Translations under genes and position numbers: made by a program
The notes under the pieces: generated by a model
Database searches by the model: none
What the model saw: the letters and a program-made list of their open reading frames with translations, nothing else
What the model was told of the DNA's origin: nothing
Part shown: piece by piece, positions 57,412-64,000 of the stretch
Position numbering within the stretch: position 1 is the stretch's first letter
Layout of the letters: each line of letters begins with the position of its first letter
Source of the DNA: Deinandra increscens subsp. villosa
Lineage: Eukaryota > Streptophyta > Magnoliopsida > Asterales > Asteraceae
DNA length: 64,000 nt
Direction: 5' to 3'
NCBI GenBank assembly: GCA_039602395.1
Contig: JBCNJP010000006.1
Coordinates: forward strand, 13,566,952 to 13,630,951

Positions 57412-59282
57412 TGTAACACCCCAACCCGGTATTAAGGTTGACGTGTCACTATTACAGAGTCAGAGACAAAAAGACATTTTATATAATATCCGAAGGAGTT
57501 TACAAAATATCCGATCTTATACAAAAAGGTTCATTATCGTACATTACTATTTAAAAGCTATTTTATAAGCTAAGTTGACTTTACTCTCTCCACACATCCC
57601 CCCCCTTTAGCTCTGGAAACCTGTTGCACATAAAAGAAATGCGAAGGAGCAACATGCCTAGCACAAAATAATAATAGGTAATGATAATGAATATTTAAGA
57701 TCCAATTACAGAATAATGATCATTAAGATCCAGATATCAAGAACGTGTCATATCATAAGGAAAGGAAATACCCATCGAGCCGAATAATAATATACATAAT
57801 ATAACAGGCGAAACCGGGTAGCTAGCCCGAGAATCGATGTGAATTGGTGTATGGGCATTCATACCAACCAACCACCAGAAGTAATAATATCCTAGGACCA
57901 GTCCATACGCCTCGAAATATATTACAGATACTCCGTAGAGTAAAACAGGCGAGACGCCGTGATCTCAGCTCACCGTCACGGAAAGTGCCACGTCACCGAT
58001 GCCGCAGTGACGTGCTTGTGGTCACCCCCACAAGTAGGGGCGTGCTCGGGTATTAGAGTACAAAAATAACAACATATAATATTTTTTAATATATCAGGTG
58101 TGCTAGGCCTCATATGTTTAAAATCATATTTGTAGCGGTATAAAATAGTTATAACGGAACATACGATAATGAGTACTATTTTCAATAAAATTATCGTATG
58201 TGAACGCTTCAAAGTTTAGGTTCAAAACCAGAGTGGTGATACAGAGATAACAATTTATAGAGAAGTGAATCAACGAATGGGTATAGAAATCCAATTAGAA
58301 CGAATAACAGGAAAGGAAACGCACCTTAATTAGTCGTGGTATTGTAAAGTGGTGTTAACTTGTTCACCGACGTTTCTACCGATCTACATATAAGTTATAG
58401 GTATTTTAGATTTATAATGAAATTTTATTAGCTTTGAGATACATATTCATGGTATAATATTACTCATGGTTTTAACACATACTTGATTTAAAAGATTTCA
58501 CATGAATAATACATGTGAATTTAACGGCCATGTATGGTTTATTTATTTCTTATACTTCATTTAGTGAAACTAATGTTTACTGAAAATCTCCCTGAGGACA
58601 AAGTAAGTCACGTGAAAAAAAAAATTGAAAATATTTTGAGAGTAGAAATATATGGAGGTGACGGGAGTTATCAAATGAGAATTAAATGCATCTAATTTAC
58701 TAAGCTTGTTAGAGTATAGATTAATTAACGTATGAAGAATTGAAAGCGGAATATTAAAATAGTACCAGATTGTTGTCTTCTACTTTAGCAACCTCGTAGA
58801 AAAGTTCGAACTCGCCGGAAAATAGTTAGAGATATGAGTTTTATGTAAAAGATGCTGAGAATGGGGTATGATGATGTTGGAAAAGCTTACTCGGCTTTTA
58901 TAGTCACCTTTCCTTCGTTAGTAAGGTTAATTCTCTTAAACCGATGGTGTGCGCCGAATTTTGTTTCCTTCGTTGCTAAGGAGAACGTTGAAGGGTGCAA
59001 GATTCTTACATGGAGCACAATTTGTCAAACTTCATTTAATGCAGCATGCGCTATTTCTTCCTTTCAAAGATTTCTTTATAGTTTTGTTTTATATCGATTT
59101 ATTTTATTAAATTTACCACAATTCTTTAACATTATCATACTTATAATTATTTTAAGTTTTATTTTTTTATAAAAGCTTGTTATAGCCGTACATTAAGTTT
59201 ATTTATTTATTTATTTATTTTTTTTTAAACACATTTAAATTTTTTACTTACTATATTTTATTAAATATTTTTGGGTATTACA
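57412..59282 (-). mobile_element. Solo LTR of a gypsy element (1.9 kb)
   Basis: It starts TGTAACACCCC, ends GGGTATTACA and is flanked by CGAAT. No internal domain, primer site or polypurine tract. Its termini resemble those of the gypsy LTR at 38750-40773 (TGTAACACCC...GGGTGTTACA). Confidence 0.87.
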
Positions 59283-59567
59283 CGAATGAGCTAAGCGTTT
59301 ATGCCATAACGAAATTGAACACGTGATATAATCAAAAGACATAATAGCATTCAATTCAAAACCGATTACATTGTTTTCAGAAACACGACTAGCCATATTT
59401 CTAGCACTACCAAAACTACCAACATTACAAACACTTTCAATTTCATCATCACTATCACTGCTAATTTCTATCACTGAAACACCACCATTCACAGAAGATT
59501 CTTCAACAAAATCTTCATCCAGATCGAGGCGATACATTCCACCTCTATTCACCGTAAAAAGGGTCAA
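59283..59567 (-). pseudogene. Copia GAG-pre-integrase, HH half
   Basis: It reads TVNRGGMYRLDLDEDFVEES and then LWHKRLAHS (the HH half of HHCC), ending at the solo LTR insertion. The partner CC half is at about 57330. Upstream sequence is replaced by LTR sequence at about 59560. Confidence 0.82.
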
Positions 59568-60400
59568 CTATCTACATAGTTGGTGAGTCATAGGTTAAAT
59601 AGAAAACAGTTATAGAAAACATTTGATAAGTTGTTTGAAAGGTCATACTGTTAAAAAAACAAATAAGCACGAGTCTTTATACACACGCATTTGTCACATA
59701 ACAAATATTAATCACATAAACAGTACACCTGATTGAAGGTTCGCAAACCAACAATCGATAAGAATGTTTGTCCACGTGTTCAATTCCCCTCTCGAGCAAT
59801 CTCTATGATTACTGTTCGGTTCCTCTCTGGAATCTCAGCATTGGGACCACGTTCAGTCCCGTGCAAGAACCTCAACGTCATCATGTTCAGTTCTTCGCAA
59901 GGAACCTCACGATTGATGCTCCGGAGCCTTAAGAATAAAGTTTCCCGGACAGCATACAAAATCAAGCATAGCAAAGCATATATTCACATGATATCACATA
60001 GATACATACAAGCAAATGTGTTCAATAGTATTTGACTTTGCATAAAAGTATGAATGTTTGAATGATTAAAGTTTTGCAATGATTCATGATGATAAGCATG
60101 AAAAATAATATGATTTACTTGAATATGAAGTAATGATAAATGAAAATGTTTATGCGTGTTTTCCACTCCAAAATGGTTTGGAAAATCTGATGAAAAAAGG
60201 GGCTATGAACTCACCTTAAGTAATTGGCTGCTACCTTGACGGAACGAGAATGTTCAAGTTCGAAGGATCCCTTGACAAATGATGAAATTGGTTAAGCTAG
60301 GGTTACGATGGCGAATAATAGGGCTTCTAGAAATCTAGGGTTTTGGTGAACTTGATGGTTTTGGGGAAGATGATTATAACGTGACATCATGTGACTTATA
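59560..60400 (-). repeat. Gypsy LTR fragment, inverted copy of 52960-53954
   Basis: GGGGCTATGAACTCACC at about 60199 and the TCAACTATCTACATAGTTGG at about 59571 are the reverse of 52960 and 53935. The 64-codon open frame on each copy (53207-53401 plus; 59974-59780 minus) encodes near-identical text such as EVPCEELNMMTL, but it lies within an LTR and may be incidental. Confidence 0.72.
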
Positions 60401-60887
60401 ATAATTAATTATGTAGTTAATTAACCAAATAATTGAAATACTAAATGAGCCAATGACTCATTAAATAGATATATAAATTACTAATCAATATACATTAATG
60501 AATTAATAATTTCTTTTTAAACTATTAATGTATATCACATGTATGAGCGTTTTTTTTGGTATGATGCACATGTGCATCATTCAATAAAAACGCAAAAAGA
60601 TGATGAAAATATATGACATATGGTGCGACTAAGAAAAAAAAAATTAACTCATACTAAAAGTATGAGTTTTTTTTGTGATGCACATGTGCACCACACAAAA
60701 AGAAATATTTAAAAAAATAAAAAAAGCGTTAAGTTTTTAAAAACTTTTATAGGATTAAAGATATTATAATTTTAAGACTTTTGGTGCAAATTTTTTAAAA
60801 AAATATTAACGTATGAAAAAGTTATGTAGGTTTTAAGATTTGTTTACGCAGTTCTCACAAAAAAAAGGTGTTTTCGCAGGATCCTTC

Positions 60888-60890
<3 letters not shown>
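60401..60890. other. AT-rich spacer
   Basis: Nothing recognisable except two copies of TGATGCACATGTGCATCA-like palindromes (about 60562 and 60676). Confidence 0.5.

Positions 60891-60922
<32 letters not shown>
60891..60922. repeat. (TA)n microsatellite
   Basis: About 15 TA repeats, abutting the MITE that follows. Confidence 0.93.
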
Positions 60923-60928
<6 letters not shown>

Positions 60929-61151
60929 AAAGTTCATTGTAGACACCTCCATAAGTGTAGACAGGTAGACACCTTTTTCACCATTAGATCTCTTGATCTA
61001 ATGGTTATGATTAATTTCTTTTTTCTTTTTTTCCTTATTCTCATTGTTCAGAAAATTTCACATGTGAAAACACATGTGAAATAAAGTAATTTCACATGTG
61101 AAATAGGGTGTCTACCTGTCTACACTTATGGGGGTGTCTACAATGAACCTC

Positions 61152-61155
<4 letters not shown>
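60923..61155. mobile_element. MITE of about 230 bp with 50-bp inverted repeats, between two (TA)n tracts
   Basis: GTTCATTGTAGACACC and CATAAGTGTAGACAGGTAGA on the left reappear inverted at 61104-61147, with one or two mismatches over about 45 bp. The centre holds TTCACATGTGAAA palindromes at about 61055-61100. TA tracts on both sides fit insertion at TA. No coding capacity. Confidence 0.82.

Positions 61156-61205
<50 letters not shown>
61156..61205. repeat. (TA)n microsatellite
   Basis: About 24 TA repeats between two TIR elements. Confidence 0.95.
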
Positions 61206-61209
<4 letters not shown>

Positions 61210-61409
61210 TGGGATCCATGGAAAACCTCATCTTTTTAGAAAACTTAGAAAACCACTTTTTAACCATTGATCTAAAAATTGATGGTTGAGATTAAATAAG
61301 GGCAGGATTGTAAAATCTTATAATTTAATGAGGGCATAATAGACATACCAAAATTTTATTAATAAATGTTTAAATCAATTTTCTCTCTCCTATCTCTTAT
61401 TTCCTAAAA

Positions 61410-61441
<32 letters not shown>

Positions 61442-61741
61442 ATTTAATTTAAATATTCCAGGTCAAAATTTTAGAAAAAAAAAAGAAACAAACCTATTTT
61501 TACAAAAGAAAAAAAATCGTTGATAAGCAACATGAAAAAAAGTTTATCATCAGTTCATCACTATCGTCACTATGGTTACATAGGTGTAACAATAATTTCA
61601 TGTATATTTTTTAAGAAAAAAATTGAAGGTTACATATGTGTAACTATAATTTTACATATGTGTAACCAAATTAAACATTGTACAAACTAACAAAAACCCA
61701 TTTACATTTGTGTAATCAATTCATAACTTCGTAATGATAGA

Positions 61742-62041
61742 GTATTACATCAGTGTAACAATGAAATTTACTCAGAAACTATAGCCTGAGAACAATACAA
61801 TATTACATCAGTGTAACAATGAAATTTACTCATAAATTATAACATGACAACGATACAGTATTACATCAGTGTAACAAATGAAATTTACTCGAAAACTATA
61901 GCCTGAGAAAAAATACAGTATTACATCAGTGTAACAATGCAATTTACTTAGAAACTATAACCTGACAACGATACAGTATTACATTAGTGTAAAAAATGAA
62001 AATAACCTGACAACGATGCAGTATTACATCAGTGTAACAAA
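61742..62041 (+). repeat. 59-bp tandem array with TTACATCAGTGTAA palindromes
   Basis: TATTACATCAGTGTAACAA recurs near 61742, 61802, 61859, 61919, 61977 and 62022. Each is an interrupted palindrome (TTACA-N4-TGTAA). The same palindrome, less regularly spaced, occurs at about 61574, 61631, 61651, 62232 and 62423, so it pervades the element. Confidence 0.85.
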
Positions 62042-62543
62042 TAACTGAGTGAAGGTTCAACACATTGTTGTATGTTATCGACCACACGATGTCTAATTAC
62101 TCCGGTTTTAGATTCATCGATTCCGTAATGATTTGACATGCTGAATACAGAACTTGGTAACACGTTTCTGGTCCAATGGAACTTAATATTAATTAGGACC
62201 TGGATAAAATTTAATTTATTACATCAGGTTACTTCATTACAGCATTGTAACAAAGAATAGTAACAATGTCAAGATTTGTTTTCCTACAAACTAAACCTCG
62301 TCTTACTGAAGTATCTAAGTTTATATAACCAAAACGTACCATTAAACATTTTATATGCTCAATAAACCTTATATACCATTGATTAGTCCATGAATAAAAT
62401 TTTAATACTCACATCAGATTACTTTGTTACAGTGATGTAACAACAGTGATCTGATTCATAAAAGATAAATTGATTGAACGTACAAACCTTCAAGATGCAC
62501 TCCAGGGATATTCACAGATTCATAAAAGATAAATTGTTGCTTT

Positions 62544-62750
62544 TCACCGGTGTAGAAGTGGAAGAATATTATCTTCATTCAGCATCACAATCGAAGAACA
62601 ATTATCAGTATTATAATCGTTAGCATGCGTAGAGATCAGATCATCATTATCTTCTGAACTGTGATCGACTGAATCGCAATTAGGACTGGAGCAATCTATT
62701 CCATCAATTGTTTGATGATCTTGATTAGAATCAGAAGAATTAGAAGACAT
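62544..62750 (-). CDS. Short Ser/Asp/Asn-rich ORF in the TIR element
   Basis: A 68-codon frame from ATG 62750 (MSSNSSDSNQDHQTIDGIDC), highly acidic. It could be the first exon of a captured or ancestral transposase gene (acidic N-termini of this type are seen in FAR1/MULE-like proteins), but nothing downstream supports this. Function unknown. Confidence 0.3.
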   Translation of the reverse strand: MSSNSSDSNQDHQTIDGIDCSSPNCDSVDHSSEDNDDLISTHANDYNTDNCSSIVMLNEDNILPLLHR

Positions 62751-63086
62751 AATTTCATGCTTGGCTTTTTACTTGATATTGTATATCAATGGCGATAGTG
62801 GATTAGGGTTTAAAGATGAAAAAGGATGAAGACGAAGATCTGGAAACGTGGACGTGATTAGGGTTAAATGATATGAAAAAAGTATGTAAATAATGATATC
62901 CCTGGAAATCAGTTGAATTAGTTAAATGAAATTTTGAAAAAAAAAGGTTTACTAAAATAGAATATGGAAAGTTACCATGTTACCCTTAAAATAAAAGAAA
63001 AAAACAAAAAGGAAGAAATTATGTGATTGGTTTAATTGGGTTTTCCAGGTTTTCCAAAAAGTAATGGGTTTTCCATTGATCTTCTT

Positions 63087-63089
<3 letters not shown>

Positions 63090-63151
<62 letters not shown>
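63090..63151. repeat. (TA)n microsatellite
   Basis: About 30 TA repeats. The repeated Tyr-Ile open frames across it are artefacts. Confidence 0.95.
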
Positions 63152-63153
<2 letters not shown>

Positions 63154-64000
63154 TAAAAGATCAATGTAGACCCCTTGTTTTTTGTAGACCCGGTAGACCC
63201 CAAAAATAACCATTGGATTAGATTAGATCAAGGGCTAAGATTAGATTTGAGGATTTAAATGAGATTTTGGCTGAAAAAACGCGGAGGGGTATTTTCGTAA
63301 TTTTTCAGCGTCATTTAAAAGTTGCAGTGAGTTTTATATTCTGTACTGAGTTTTATATTCTGTACTGAGTTTTATATTTTGTACTGAGTTTTATTTTTTG
63401 TATTGAGTTTATACTCAACATTGAGTTTTATACTCAACATTGAGTTTTATAACTTTGTGACTTATATAAAACTCACTAATAAAACTCAGTGAGTTTTATA
63501 AATCACTGAGTTTTAACTGAAGGGAGATAATGATAATGATAATCAGTGAGTTTTAAAACTTAGTGAGTTTTAACTAAATTTTATAACTCACAACATAACT
63601 TGGTGACTTATATAAAACTCACTAATAAAACTCAGTGAGTTTTACAAATCACTGAGTTTTAACTGAAGGGAGATAATGATAATGATAATCAGTGAGTTTT
63701 AAAACTTAGTGAGTTTTAACTAAATTCTACTATTGAGTTCCAAAACAACAAATCTAATAAAAATCAATCAAATCCATATAAAATTAACTGATAATGAATG
63801 TTCAAATTCTGCTATTGAGTTCCAAAACAACGAATCTTACAATAACTGTTGGTGAATTGAAGCTTATACACAAACAAAGCCCTAGAATCAGACGAAATGG
63901 AGAATTAACAGATGAAAACAAAATATACTACAGGAACTGAAATAATCATATATATATATATACCAAGAAAATGAGATACGAGTAACTCCCCAGCGAATAG
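63152..64000. mobile_element. Third (TA)n-flanked element, left end, runs off the window
   Basis: The sequence after the TA tract, GGTAAAAGATCAATGTAGAC then GTAGACCCGGTAGACC, closely resembles the TIR of the MITE at 60923. The matching inverted end is not in the window. Confidence 0.5.
63300..63725 (+). repeat. ACTCAGTGAGTTTTA repeats with a 146-bp tandem duplication
   Basis: TGAGTTTTATATTCTGTAC is tandemly repeated at 63328-63410. TAAAACTCACTAATAAAACT starts both copies of a 146-bp direct repeat at about 63467 and 63613. Units contain AAACTCA and TGAGTTT in both orientations. Confidence 0.83.

Larger units (their letters stand above)
54176..59567 (-). mobile_element. Inactive Copia element, 3' portion, split by a solo LTR
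   Basis: Reading leftward: GAG-pre-integrase (59567-59283), solo LTR insertion (59282-57412), integrase, RT, RNase H, polypurine tract and the beginning of its 3' LTR (54355-54176), which is itself cut by the gypsy LTR ending at 54175. Gag, protease and 5' LTR are lost. Catalytic residues in RT and RNase H are mutated. Confidence 0.87.
61206..63089. mobile_element. TIR element of 1.9 kb between (TA)n tracts
   Basis: The left end GGGTTGGGATCCATGGAAAA (then CC...AGAAAACTTAGAAAACCA) pairs with the inverted right end GGAAGAAGATCAATGGAAAA (then CC...GGAAAACCTGGAAAACCCA), about 50 bp imperfect. The interior has a (CT)n run (61413-61440), a 59-bp tandem array and one short minus-strand ORF. No transposase domain, so non-autonomous. 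Confidence 0.7.

Noticed and set aside
61742..62041. CRISPR-like array
   Set aside because: Units are plain tandem repeats with near-identical spacers inside a plant transposon; no cas genes and wrong kind of organism.
62952..63213. Open frames with long Tyr-Ile runs
   Set aside because: They are the (TA)n microsatellite read in two frames.

Overview
This is a nuclear stretch of a plant genome made almost entirely of nested transposable elements. Evidence: several LTR retrotransposons primed by the initiator-methionine tRNA (TGGTATCAGAGC sites), a CACTA DNA transposon, Helitron-like and short TIR elements, AT-rich spacers with plant-style promoters and introns, and no rRNA, tRNA or convincing housekeeping gene. 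Two protein families (a large unnamed FNFSKM-containing family and the retroelement types) recall Asteraceae genomes. That family-level guess is from memory and was not checked. Two runs of exactly 500 N (13999-14498 and 49307-49806) are scaffold placeholders, so the sequence either side may not be truly adjacent.

Layout, left to right. 1-952 is a broken Copia reverse-transcriptase fragment. 972-8602 is a full-length Copia element (A) with 1.2-kb LTRs and target duplication CTTTC. It sits inside a minus-strand Copia gag remnant (8608-10045). Its LTRs carry a GC-rich coding exon that appears to splice into gag. 10344-13998 is the 5' half of a forward SIRE-like Copia element with a very long gag; it runs into the first gap. 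14499-40773 is a minus-strand Ty3/gypsy element (RT, protease, zinc-knuckle gag, PBS, 2-kb 5' LTR) that is split by a 21.2-kb CACTA transposon (15314-36472, target duplication TTT). Removing the transposon and one TTT makes the gypsy reading frame continuous.

The CACTA element shows no recognisable CACTA transposase. It holds 150-bp subterminal repeats, a gag-only Copia element (17978-24019, target duplication TTATA), a 2.5-kb solo LTR (25545-28045, target duplication AATTA), a minisatellite that switches strand, a broken multi-ORF gene (29313-33249), a 310-bp tandem array and a small minus-strand gene (34512-35094).

40774-44150 is the 5' part of another gypsy-like element. 44566-45224 is a broken Copia gag. 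46191-49178 is a minus-strand LTR element whose single intact 853-codon ORF belongs to the same family as the CACTA gene. That makes it the most unusual protein family here: it rides on two different classes of mobile DNA within 20 kb. After the second gap come a probable Helitron 3' end (52472), gypsy LTR pieces, and an inactive minus-strand Copia element (54176-59567) split by a solo LTR (57412-59282, target duplication CGAAT). At the right edge three TIR elements in a row each abut (TA)n tracts.

The genes do not form a pathway. The window is a record of successive insertions: gypsy, then CACTA into it, then retroelements into the CACTA; and Copia A into an older Copia.
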